Assembly (NCBI GenBank): GCA_945901935.1
Contig: CAMDLX010000003.1
Location: forward strand, 1 to 64,000
Length of the DNA: 64,000 bases
DNA from: Bifidobacterium breve
GTDB taxonomy: Bacteria > Actinomycetota > Acidimicrobiia > Acidimicrobiales > Microtrichaceae
Reading direction: 5' to 3'
In this document: positions 50,430 through 58,395 of the stretch, one piece after another
Layout of the letters: each line of letters starts with the position of its first letter
Position numbering within the stretch: the first letter of the stretch is position 1
Translations under genes and position numbers: made by a program
The notes under the pieces: generated by a model
Databases searched by the model: none
What the model was told of the DNA's origin: nothing
Seen by the model: only the letters and a program-made list of their open reading frames with translations

Positions 50430-51947
50430 ATGAATGGCTACGAAGGCAACCGAACTCTGCGCGGTAATCACATCGCTGTCCGGAGCGAAGCACGAAGCTT
50501 GACCTATTCCCAACTCCACGATCGAGCCTCTCGATTGGCTCAGGTACTCGCTACAGAAGGTCTCGCCGAGGGCCACCGGATAGCAATCATGATGCCCAAC
50601 ATTGTTGAGTTCATCGAGTGCCTAGCCGCTAGCGCCAAGCTGGGCTGCGCAGCGCTATCGGTGAACTTTCACCTTGCTCCGGCCGAGTTGGCCTACGTGT
50701 TGGCCGACTCGCAGGCCAGCGTTCTGATCGCCCATACGGATCTGAAAGAAGTTGTGTCTGCAGCCGAGCCGACTTGCACAGTGATCTTCATCGGGGATGA
50801 GTCCAGTTCTGGCTATGAGGCCAGATTGGCTGCCGCTAGCGCCGAACCGGTCCACTATCTGTGGCCCGCACCTTGGCCAGTGATCTACACCTCAGGCACC
50901 ACTGGTCGACCAAAGGGAGTCGTGCATGGCGCCTTAGCAAGCGCCGAGGTGCTGGCCTATTCGCAAAACATGATGGCGCAAATGTGGGGTTACACAGAGG
51001 CGGACATTCACCTTGTAGCTGGTCCGCTGTATCACGGTGGCCCACAGGGATACGCAAACCTGACGCTGTTTGCTGGCGGCACCGTGGTGCTGATGACCAA
51101 GTGGGATGCCCGCGAATTCTGTCGCCTCGTTGAGCAGCATCAGGTGACCACCACGTTTCTTACTCCCGCGCATTTCATCCGGCTCTTGGAGTTGCCTCCA
51201 CAGGAGTTCGCTGAGTTTGACCTCACGAGTTTGCGCCACGTTCTCCATGCCGGCGCACCCTGTCCGATCTCGGTCAAGCTACGCATGATTGAAGCGCTGC
51301 CCCATGCTGAAATCTGGGAGTTCTACGGAATGAGCGAGGGAGGAGCAACCCGGGCTTCGCCTACGCAGTTCGAGGAAAGGCCAGGCACCGTTGGGCCACC
51401 CTGGCCGGGAGTGGAACTGCAGATCATCGACCCCGAGACACAACAGGTTCTACCGGCTGGGCAGGCGGGGTTGGTCTATGTGAAACCGGCCTATGGCCGC
51501 TTTCACTACCACCAAGATGAAGCCAAAACCGAAGACGCCTGGCTGGCAGACTCATTCACGGTTGGCGACATTGGCTATTTGGATTCCGAAGGCTGGCTCT
51601 ATCTCACGGATCGCCACGTAGATCTGGTGATCAAGGGAGGGGTGAACATCTACCCGCGGCAGATTGAAGAGGTACTGCATCAGCACCCCGAGGTGGTTGA
51701 TTGCGCGGTGTTTGGAATCCCGCACGAACGCGATGGCGAGCACCTGCACGCCGTTGTTGAACTGCGTGCAGGCCAAAGCCAAGCCACCCCCCAGCAGTTG
51801 CAAGACTTCTGTGCATCACACCTTGACCGCTGGTCATGCCCCGACAGTTTCGAGATCATCGAAGAGCTCCCCAGAGACCCTAACGGTAAGGTCCTCAAGA
51901 GGGTGCTCCGCCAACAAGCCTGGTCCGATGCGGGTAGGAGTATTTGA
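50430..51947 (+). CDS. Acyl-CoA synthetase (FadD-like)
   Basis: A 505-residue ANL ligase. The P-loop is VIYTSGTTGRPKGVVHG, the A5 motif FYGMSEGG, the hinge YLTDRHVDLVIKGGVNIYPR, and the C-terminal lysine is in LPRDPNGKVLKRVLR. The overall type is a FadD13-like fatty or aryl acyl-CoA ligase. ATG 50430 begins five bases after palindrome site 12, so it is probably leaderless. The stop overlaps the DUF35 start by one base (TGATG), giving the unit ligase-DUF35-thiolase. Confidence 0.9.
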   Translation: MNGYEGNRTLRGNHIAVRSEARSLTYSQLHDRASRLAQVLATEGLAEGHRIAIMMPNIVEFIECLAASAKLGCAALSVNFHLAPAELAYVLADSQASVLIAHTDLKEVVSAAEPTCTVIFIGDESSSGYEARLAAASAEPVHYLWPAPWPVIYTSGTTGRPKGVVHGALASAEVLAYSQNMMAQMWGYTEADIHLVAGPLYHGGPQGYANLTLFAGGTVVLMTKWDAREFCRLVEQHQVTTTFLTPAHFIRLLELPPQEFAEFDLTSLRHVLHAGAPCPISVKLRMIEALPHAEIWEFYGMSEGGATRASPTQFEERPGTVGPPWPGVELQIIDPETQQVLPAGQAGLVYVKPAYGRFHYHQDEAKTEDAWLADSFTVGDIGYLDSEGWLYLTDRHVDLVIKGGVNIYPRQIEEVLHQHPEVVDCAVFGIPHERDGEHLHAVVELRAGQSQATPQQLQDFCASHLDRWSCPDSFEIIEELPRDPNGKVLKRVLRQQAWSDAGRSI

Positions 51948-52375
51948 TGGCAGACCTCGCCGCAATGACCGACCCGATGCTCGGAAAGAACAGCGCCGGC
52001 CAAACAGTCCTCCTAGGTGGGTTCTCGGAGCAGAGTCAGCGAAGCCACTTTCCGCGAGGCTCGGTGTGTCCCTATACCGCGGCAGAGGATGTTGTGGATC
52101 ACGAGTTGCCACAAACTGGCGTGCTCTGGGCATGCACGGTCATCAACTCTGCGCCGCCGGGATACTTCGGCAAAGTCCCCTTCGGGTTCGGTGTTGTGCA
52201 ACTCGATGACGGTCTACGAATCGTGACTCGGATTGCGGCAGACCTGCCCGGAGAATTGCAGATCGGGCAACCCATGCAGCTCGTGGTAGAGGATCTGCCG
52301 CTCGGTACAAGCGAAGAGGATGGGACCATGAAAATCTGGGCTTTCACCCCCACCCTCGATCAGGCAGCGACATGA
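51947..52375 (+). CDS. DUF35 OB-fold protein with degenerate zinc ribbon
   Basis: A 142-residue protein. The OB-fold part (GVLWACTVINSAPPGYFGKV, then IVTRIAADLPGELQIGQP) is clearly DUF35. The N-terminal zinc ribbon keeps only one of four cysteines (VLLGGFSEQSQRSHFPRGSV then CPY), so it probably cannot bind zinc. ATG 51947 has AGGAG seven bases upstream. The stop overlaps the thiolase ATG (52372), which strongly suggests the two proteins form a complex. Confidence 0.8.
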   Translation: MADLAAMTDPMLGKNSAGQTVLLGGFSEQSQRSHFPRGSVCPYTAAEDVVDHELPQTGVLWACTVINSAPPGYFGKVPFGFGVVQLDDGLRIVTRIAADLPGELQIGQPMQLVVEDLPLGTSEEDGTMKIWAFTPTLDQAAT

Positions 52376-53535
52376 GGCGGGTAGCTATAGCCGGGGTAGG
52401 GATGTACCCATTTGGACGACACGGTGAGCTGACCGCTACCGAAATGGGAGCCACAGCACTTCGCGCCGCCCTCGCCCAGGCCGGAATACGTCGAGGAGAG
52501 TTCCAGGCCACGTTCTGCGCCACGGCCTATGGCGGAGTCGCCGCCGGGCATCGCGTGCTCAGCAGTCTTGCGCTCACTGGTGGTCCGATCATCGATGTTG
52601 AGGCAGGCTGCGCGTCCGGTGGCGCAGCGCTAGGACTCGGGGCCGCGGCAATCGAGTCGGGCCAATACGACACCGTCATAGTTCTTGGCATTGAAAAGAT
52701 GCCGAAAGGGATTATCCGCTCCTCGTTCTTTCCTAGTTGGATGGAAGCCGCTGGCCTTGCCGCCACCCCGGCATATTTTGCGCTTCGAGCTCAACGCCTG
52801 ATGATCGAGCAAGGCATTACATCGCAGGACCTTGCCGACCTTGTCGTGAAGAACCGAGCCAATGGCGTTCTGAACCCCAACGCCATGTTTCGCTCGGCTG
52901 TCACTCGTGAGCAAGTCCTTGGGTCGACCTTGGTCTGTGACCCGCTCCATCTCTGGATGCTGTGCTCACCAAATGAGGGTGCTGCGGCTGTCGTGCTGCA
53001 GCGAGCAGATCTGGCCCCGGCCGCTTCGGTTCGCCTGCTTGCCACAGCTTTACGAAGTCACCTCCCAGGCTCGGTTCTCGATGAATCAACCCCCTTAGCT
53101 GGGCTCAGCGCCGACCAAATCACACCGCCATCCACCCTTGCTGCTGATGCGGCCTACGAAGAGGCAGGCCTCGGCCCCACCGACCTTGACGTGATCGAAT
53201 GCCAAGACACTGACGCCGCTCGGGAACTCTTGACCTGGCCCGAGCTGGGGCTGTGTGATGGGGGCCAGCAACCACAGATTTTGGCTGAGGGGTCCTTTGC
53301 CCTTGGCGGCCGCCTGCCCGTGAATCCCTCGGGCGGGTTGCTGTCAAAAGGTGAGCCTCTTGGAGCATCTGCGCTGGGTCAGGTTGTTGAACTCGTGCAT
53401 CAGCTTCGAGGTGACGCAGGCCCTCGCCAAGTTGAGTCGGCCAGAGTTGGCTTGGCGCATACGATCGGTCGTGGCGCCAACGCCTCGGTCACCATCTTGC
53501 AGGCCGCAGAGCAAGGGGCACTAGGCGGCCGCTAG
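52372..53535 (+). CDS. Thiolase/SCP-x-like protein with nucleophilic cysteine
   Basis: A 387-residue thiolase-fold protein. The cysteine is present in VEAGCASGGAALG. The later GHP motif of thiolases is changed to NPSGGLLSKGEPLGA, with glutamate for histidine, and the usual DxF segment reads IECQDTDAAREL, so the general base set is altered. Acyl transfer or an aldolase-type lyase are both possible. It is coupled to the DUF35 protein at 51947, and its stop is two bases from palindrome site 13. Confidence 0.82.
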   Translation: MRRVAIAGVGMYPFGRHGELTATEMGATALRAALAQAGIRRGEFQATFCATAYGGVAAGHRVLSSLALTGGPIIDVEAGCASGGAALGLGAAAIESGQYDTVIVLGIEKMPKGIIRSSFFPSWMEAAGLAATPAYFALRAQRLMIEQGITSQDLADLVVKNRANGVLNPNAMFRSAVTREQVLGSTLVCDPLHLWMLCSPNEGAAAVVLQRADLAPAASVRLLATALRSHLPGSVLDESTPLAGLSADQITPPSTLAADAAYEEAGLGPTDLDVIECQDTDAARELLTWPELGLCDGGQQPQILAEGSFALGGRLPVNPSGGLLSKGEPLGASALGQVVELVHQLRGDAGPRQVESARVGLAHTIGRGANASVTILQAAEQGALGGR

Positions 53536-53537
53536 AA

Positions 53538-53553
53538 CTGACGCCAGCGTCAG
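53538..53553. promoter_or_regulatory. Operator-like palindrome, site 13
   Basis: CTGACGCCAGCGTCAG. A TAAGCT box (53555-53560) follows and ends six bases before GTG 53567, which supports both that start and a leaderless mRNA for the three-gene unit downstream. Confidence 0.83.
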
Positions 53554-53566
53554 GTAAGCTAGCTAG

Positions 53567-55003
53567 GTGAACACACCTCGTGAATGTCACAGCGCAATCC
53601 TGTCTATCGGTGTAGCGGCACCCTCCCTTCGCCTTCCTGCTGCGCAAGTGGCAGCCGGCTGGGGCAGAGCCGGCGGTCGCGGTCAGGTCGCTGTCTGTAG
53701 CCCATCTGAAGATGCCCTCACACTTGCTTGGCTAGCAGCGCGGCGAGCACTCGATTCTGCAAGCATTCCTCCTGAAGAAATCGGCGGGATCTGGTGGGGG
53801 TGCACCCGAGCACCCTTCGCAGAAGGTCCAAGCCTGAGCTTTCTTGGAGCAGCGCTCAGGCTGCAAACAAACAGCGAGGCCGCACTGCTATCAGGCTCGC
53901 CTCATGCCGGGATCGATGCACTACTTGCCGCCGATGATGCGATCACCTCTGGACGGGTCCGCACGGCCCTCGTCATTGCCTCAGACTCAATCCTCCCAGC
54001 CCTTGGATCCGGGCTAGAGGCTGCGAGTGGTGCCGGCGCAGTGGCAGTGCTGCTGTCAGCAGAGGGACCTGCCTTACTGGGCCAAGTCACCACTCAGTGG
54101 TCACCGGTTCTGGACCGCTACAGAGGAGACCTAGAAACCGAGACGCGAGAGGTCTACGACGGCCGCCTCTTTCGAGAGCAAGTGTTCTTGCCCCTGTGTC
54201 AGACAGTTGGGTCGGCGCTCACAGCAGACCCGAGCAGCCGCTGGTCGCTACCTGATCCAGATGGTCGCCTTGGTCGAACACTCGGTGAGCGACTCGGGTC
54301 AGTGAAGGTTGTGTCGACTGCAGCCCGATCCGAACTTGGCGATACAGGGGCGGCTGCGCCGCTTCTTGGCCTTGCGGCTGCCATGGGAGACCCCGGAACT
54401 CTGATTGCTGTTGGTTTCGGTGGTGGGCGTGCCACTGCCATCTCGATTCAGATCAACGCTCCAGTTCCTGGATCCTCCCTAGTGGAGCAACATCTGAGCG
54501 GTGGCCAAGAGGTGTCCTACACCGAGGCACTCCGCTGCCGTGGCCAACTCTCTGCCTCTGGCGAAACCGTAGAGATGGCCGTGCCCCCTGGTTCTGCCAT
54601 GTTTGTTCGCGGCTCACATGAGATGTTGGCCCTTCTCGGCGCCCGTTGCTTGGCCTGTGCGACAGTCAACACTCCTCCTAATGTCCACCCGACTTGTATT
54701 AGTTGTGGGGCAATCGAGTTTGAGATCGTTCCGCTTCCCCTGCACGGAACCGTGCAAACTTTCGTGGTCAACCAGACCATGCCCGCACCGTTCGTCGCAC
54801 CGTTGCCGCTGATCGTGCTCGACTTAGAAGATGGCTCTCGAATCTCCGTTCAGGGAGCGAGCGATGGGTCAGACCTGCATATCGGGGTAGCTGTAGACCT
54901 GCAGTTACGTCGATACGCCCTTGAGAGGGGCGTCCCCATTTATGGCTACGCGGCCCTGGTATCTACTGCGAGCGAGAACACAATCGAGAGGCCATCAGCA
55001 TGA
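53567..55003 (+). CDS. KAS III/HMG-CoA-synthase-like domain fused to C-terminal DUF35
   Basis: A 478-residue two-domain protein. Residues about 10-340 form a ketoacyl-synthase III/HMG-CoA-synthase-type fold. The expected cysteine motif is replaced by LLSGSPHAGIDALLA, so it lacks the usual nucleophile. Residues about 345-470 form a DUF35 unit with zinc-ribbon cysteines in GARCLACATV and PTCISCG and an OB-fold (GTVQTFVVNQTMPAPFVAPL). The order is opposite to the N-terminal DUF35 fusion at 42429. GTG 53567 is supported by TAAGCT six bases upstream. ATGA overlap with the thiolase at 55000 suggests a complex with it. Confidence 0.82.
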   Translation: MNTPRECHSAILSIGVAAPSLRLPAAQVAAGWGRAGGRGQVAVCSPSEDALTLAWLAARRALDSASIPPEEIGGIWWGCTRAPFAEGPSLSFLGAALRLQTNSEAALLSGSPHAGIDALLAADDAITSGRVRTALVIASDSILPALGSGLEAASGAGAVAVLLSAEGPALLGQVTTQWSPVLDRYRGDLETETREVYDGRLFREQVFLPLCQTVGSALTADPSSRWSLPDPDGRLGRTLGERLGSVKVVSTAARSELGDTGAAAPLLGLAAAMGDPGTLIAVGFGGGRATAISIQINAPVPGSSLVEQHLSGGQEVSYTEALRCRGQLSASGETVEMAVPPGSAMFVRGSHEMLALLGARCLACATVNTPPNVHPTCISCGAIEFEIVPLPLHGTVQTFVVNQTMPAPFVAPLPLIVLDLEDGSRISVQGASDGSDLHIGVAVDLQLRRYALERGVPIYGYAALVSTASENTIERPSA

Positions 55004-56190
55004 AAACCCCAGGGCCATGGAACAAAGTTGCCGTTGTTGGCGCAGGAATGATTCGCTTCGGCGAACTGTTCGATCAGAGCTACGAGCAGATGGCCGCCGG
55101 AGCTTGGCGTGCCTGCCGAGAGTCGGTTGACTTAGGTCTCGACCCGTCACAGGTCGAGGCCATGTTCGTCGCCACTCAACGAGGCACCCTGTGGGGCCAA
55201 GAAGGCATCGGTGGCAACACCGTGCCAAGCGCAATCGGGCTGAGCGGTGTTGCCTGCACCCGCATCGAAAACGCTTGCCCGACTGGGTCTGATGCGTTCC
55301 GAGTGGGTGCCATGGCGGTGGCCTCTGGGGTGCACGACGTGGTGCTTGTCATCGGTGTCGAGAAGATGCGAGATAAGTCCGCCGAGGAGGGCTTGCTAGC
55401 GCGAGCTGCCGGTGGACACCCGATCTACACACGAGGCGAATCTGCACCCGTGCTCTTTGCCCCGTTCGCCACGCGTCACATGCACGAGTACGGCACCACA
55501 AAAGAGATGTTGGCATCTGTTGCAGTCAAAAATCACTACAACGGCGCACTCGACCCCTTCGCTCACTTCCAGAACGAAATCACCGTTGATCAAGTTCTGG
55601 CTGCTCCAGAAGTCTGCTCCCCGCTCGGGCTACTCGACTGCTGCCCCCAAACCGATGGTGCCGCAGCCGTGTTGCTCGTTTCTGCCGAGCGCGCTCACGA
55701 GTTCACCGACACTCCCGTGTTCGTAGCGGGCTTTGGAGTCGCCACCGATCACCCCTACCTACATGAAAAACAGGACTATTTGGGACTGCTCGCTAGTCGA
55801 CTGGCCTCCACTCGGGCTTACGAAATGGCGGGGATCAACCCCAAACAGTTGGACTGTGCCGAGGTGCACGACTGCTTCACGATCACCGAGATTCTAGACA
55901 TTGAAGACCTCGGATTCTGTGAAAAAGGAAGTGGTGGTGCCTTCTCGGCCGCTGGAGAAACTGCAATCGGAGGCTCGATGCCAGTCAACACCTCGGGCGG
56001 GTTGCTGGCCAAGGGCCATCCCATCGGGGCCACCGGAATTGCCCAAATCATTGAACTCTGGTGGCAGCTGCGTGAAGAGGCCGGGCCTCGACAAGTGGCG
56101 CTAAGAAATGGCTACGCGTTGCAACACAATGTGGGCGGCCGCGGCTCAGGCGTATCCGTTGTGAACATCCTGACAAGGAATGCAAAATGA
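55000..56190 (+). CDS. Thiolase (acetyl-CoA acetyltransferase/SCP-x-like) with cysteine and GHP motif
   Basis: A 396-residue thiolase. The nucleophile is in IENACPTGSDAFRV and the base histidine in NTSGGLLAKGHPIGATG. EVHDCFTITE and GFCEKGSGG are SCP-x-type segments. Of the six thiolase-superfamily proteins here it is the most complete, and so the best candidate for thiolysis of a 3-ketoacyl-CoA. It is coupled by ATGA overlaps to the KAS-like/DUF35 fusion (55000) and to the crotonase (56187). Confidence 0.9.
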   Translation: MKTPGPWNKVAVVGAGMIRFGELFDQSYEQMAAGAWRACRESVDLGLDPSQVEAMFVATQRGTLWGQEGIGGNTVPSAIGLSGVACTRIENACPTGSDAFRVGAMAVASGVHDVVLVIGVEKMRDKSAEEGLLARAAGGHPIYTRGESAPVLFAPFATRHMHEYGTTKEMLASVAVKNHYNGALDPFAHFQNEITVDQVLAAPEVCSPLGLLDCCPQTDGAAAVLLVSAERAHEFTDTPVFVAGFGVATDHPYLHEKQDYLGLLASRLASTRAYEMAGINPKQLDCAEVHDCFTITEILDIEDLGFCEKGSGGAFSAAGETAIGGSMPVNTSGGLLAKGHPIGATGIAQIIELWWQLREEAGPRQVALRNGYALQHNVGGRGSGVSVVNILTRNAK

Positions 56191-56981
56191 TCTCGGTAGA
56201 ACTCGACTCTGGCCTCTTGCGAATCACGCTCGATCGACCTGAGGCACGTAACGCTCTTACCGTGGAGATGCGCGATCAGCTCGTGACAGCAGTTCAGCGG
56301 GCACGATCGGACGATATGGTCCGTGCTGTTCTCATTAGTGGGCGTGGTGGCTCCTTTTGCGCAGGTATGGACCTAGGAGCCTCGACCGTTTCACAAGCAG
56401 GCCGACCAGGCTTTGATCCACGAACCACATCTGAGGCACTCCGCGTGGGTGTGCAAACAATCGTGCAGCAACTCTGGCAGCTAGATAAGCCAACAGTTGC
56501 AGCTGTCGATGGCTACGCCGTCGGCCCCGGCGCCCATATTGCACTTGCCTGTGATCTAGTCCTCGTTCAGCCCGACAGCGCGTTTTTGTGGACCTTCGCC
56601 AAATGGGGACTCGTTGTCGATGCAGGAGGCGCCTACCTGCTGCCAAGATTGCTTGGCCCGGCACGAGCTAAAGAGCTTGTTCTGTTAGGCGGAAAGATTC
56701 TTGGTTCTCAGGCCGTAGCCGAGGGCCTAGCCATGAGATGTTTCGAGAACTCCGAGGAGCTTGCCCTCGAGGCTGAGCGCCTAGCTACACGACTAGCCAC
56801 GGGCCCCACAAGAAGCCTCGGCTTGTCGAAACAACTCCTCAATCGGAGTTTCGAGACTGATCTGGGAACCCTGCTCGAAGCCGAGGGGCACTTCCAAGCA
56901 CTGGCCACTGCCTCGAGCGATTTAGTTGAGGGAATGGCAGCTTTCACCGAGAAGCGCGACCCCAAGTTTACTGGTCACTAG
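56187..56981 (+). CDS. Enoyl-CoA hydratase/isomerase family protein (PaaG-like)
   Basis: A 264-residue crotonase-fold protein with SFCAGMDLGA and KPTVAAVDGYAVGPGAHIALA. The first glutamate position is histidine and the second is not glutamate (LWTFAKWGLVVDAGG). An aspartate follows in LVVDAGG, the arrangement seen in PaaG-type isomerases, so enoyl-CoA isomerisation is more likely than hydration. It is the last gene of the unit from site 13, convergent with the amidohydrolase at 57002 across a 20-bp gap with no evident terminator. Confidence 0.85.
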   Translation: MISVELDSGLLRITLDRPEARNALTVEMRDQLVTAVQRARSDDMVRAVLISGRGGSFCAGMDLGASTVSQAGRPGFDPRTTSEALRVGVQTIVQQLWQLDKPTVAAVDGYAVGPGAHIALACDLVLVQPDSAFLWTFAKWGLVVDAGGAYLLPRLLGPARAKELVLLGGKILGSQAVAEGLAMRCFENSEELALEAERLATRLATGPTRSLGLSKQLLNRSFETDLGTLLEAEGHFQALATASSDLVEGMAAFTEKRDPKFTGH

Positions 56982-57001
56982 CCCCAGCAGGAGAAGGTCA
57001 C

Positions 57002-58171
57002 TCAGCCCGCAATCGCGGCTGACCGAGACCAGCCTTCACCGAGGTGAACCATCAGTTCATCCAGATCGATCCGATAGAACCGCGCCGGCGAGTCGACAAA
57101 AATGCTGCGCTTCTGCTCGCTGCTCAGATCAGAGCGCTCCTTCAGCAAGGCGATCGGATCAGGCCATGCACCATCTTGATGTGGCCAATCACTTGCCCAT
57201 AAAAGATTCTCTGCACCAATCAGATCAACCGTCGCCCCCAGTCCGGAATCGGCTGGCTCACCCGAAATCACGCACTGGGCCTTGAACTGATCCACTGCCG
57301 ATCGGGTTGGCACCTCCACGACCAAAGCCATCTTCTGATAGGTCTCGTCGAGACGTCCAAGCCAATGTGGCAGCCAGCCGACATCGCCCTCAAAGAAGCC
57401 GACCTCTAGGTTGGGATGGCGTTCAAGGACGCCACCATCGATCACATACATGATTCCGATTTGCAGCTGGAACGGAACACCCATTTGCCATTGCGCACGG
57501 TTCTTGAGCAGCTTGTGAATCCGCAGCGAGGGCGACCCCGGGTTTGAGGCATGCACAACCACTGGCAGACCGGCCTGCTCCATCAGCGACCAGAAGGGAT
57601 CCAGTTCGATACTTCCTAGGGTCTGGCCGGAGGGAGTGGGGATTGGCGACAGCATCACCGTGCTGGCACCAGCAGCCAACACGCGTTTGGTTTCGGCCAA
57701 GGCGAATTCCGGGTCTGCAAGTGGGATGACCCCGGCCCAACGCAGTCGGATGGGATCTTCGGCACAGAACTCGCAGATCCAGTCGTTATACGCCCTCGCA
57801 TAGGCATTGCGAAAATCAACCTCGGGGATGTCATCAAGGCCCAAAGTCATTGTGGGAAACAGCACGCTGACAGCAATGCCCTGTTCGTTCATCAGCTCAA
57901 TACGCCGCACTGGGTCATCGACTCCGCGATCAACTTCGGTGTCGAGATCAATGTCTAGGCGACCTCCCTCGGCAAGCCCGCCCGGGGTACACAGGGTGCC
58001 AACTGTCCACTCCATGGTGGTGGGGTGTCCGTAGAACAGAACTTGCTCGGTGCCATCTTCGGCTCGCTCGCGCCGCCAGGCCCTGTCGTGATATTCCTCC
58101 GGTAGCCGCTCCATCCACATATCAAACGGCTCAAACACATGACCGTCAGCATCGATGATGGGAAGTTTCAT
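57002..58171 (-). CDS. Amidohydrolase 2 family metal-dependent hydrolase/decarboxylase (second copy)
   Basis: A 389-residue TIM-barrel amidohydrolase homologous to the protein at 8532. Metal segment DADGHVFEP (D7, D9, H11, E14), a barrel histidine in PVVVHASN and the acidic residue in LLWASDWPHQDG. ATG 58171 has GGAGAC upstream; the longer frame is rejected because it overlaps the ferredoxin gene. It follows the P450 and ferredoxin in one unit from site 14, so it may hydrolyse or decarboxylate the product of the P450 reaction. Confidence 0.85.
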   Translation of the reverse strand: MKLPIIDADGHVFEPFDMWMERLPEEYHDRAWRRERAEDGTEQVLFYGHPTTMEWTVGTLCTPGGLAEGGRLDIDLDTEVDRGVDDPVRRIELMNEQGIAVSVLFPTMTLGLDDIPEVDFRNAYARAYNDWICEFCAEDPIRLRWAGVIPLADPEFALAETKRVLAAGASTVMLSPIPTPSGQTLGSIELDPFWSLMEQAGLPVVVHASNPGSPSLRIHKLLKNRAQWQMGVPFQLQIGIMYVIDGGVLERHPNLEVGFFEGDVGWLPHWLGRLDETYQKMALVVEVPTRSAVDQFKAQCVISGEPADSGLGATVDLIGAENLLWASDWPHQDGAWPDPIALLKERSDLSSEQKRSIFVDSPARFYRIDLDELMVHLGEGWSRSAAIAG

Positions 58172-58184
58172 GCTGTCTCCTGAA

Positions 58185-58391
58185 TCATGCGGTCTCCTGA
58201 ATGGTGAGCGCGCCTTCTGGGCAGGTCGCAACGGCACGGCGGGCCGACTCGCGCAGTTCCTCGGGCGGCTCAGCGAGCAAGAGTTCGCAATGCCCTAGAT
58301 CATCAGAGCCAAAAACCTTTGGAGCTAGGGAATAGCAACGACCGTGGCCCGTGCACGCGTCAAGGTCCAAGAGAATCCTCATTCTGCTCAC
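58185..58391 (-). CDS. Small ferredoxin, [3Fe-4S]-type, P450 partner
   Basis: A 68-residue ferredoxin. Cysteines are in DACTGHGRCYSLAP and ATCPEGAL; the CxxHxxC spacing, with histidine in place of a cluster cysteine, is typical of the [3Fe-4S] ferredoxins that feed actinobacterial P450s. The start may be GTG 58391 or ATG 58382. It lies four bases after the P450 stop, which supports the partnership. No ferredoxin reductase is in the window. Confidence 0.9.
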   Translation of the reverse strand: MSRMRILLDLDACTGHGRCYSLAPKVFGSDDLGHCELLLAEPPEELRESARRAVATCPEGALTIQETA

Positions 58392-58395
58392 TGGG

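Noticed and set aside
56982-57001. Possible terminator between convergent units
   Set aside because: No hairpin with a T-run is visible here or in the other convergent gaps (4735-4750, 16019, 42413-42428); some convergent genes even overlap.
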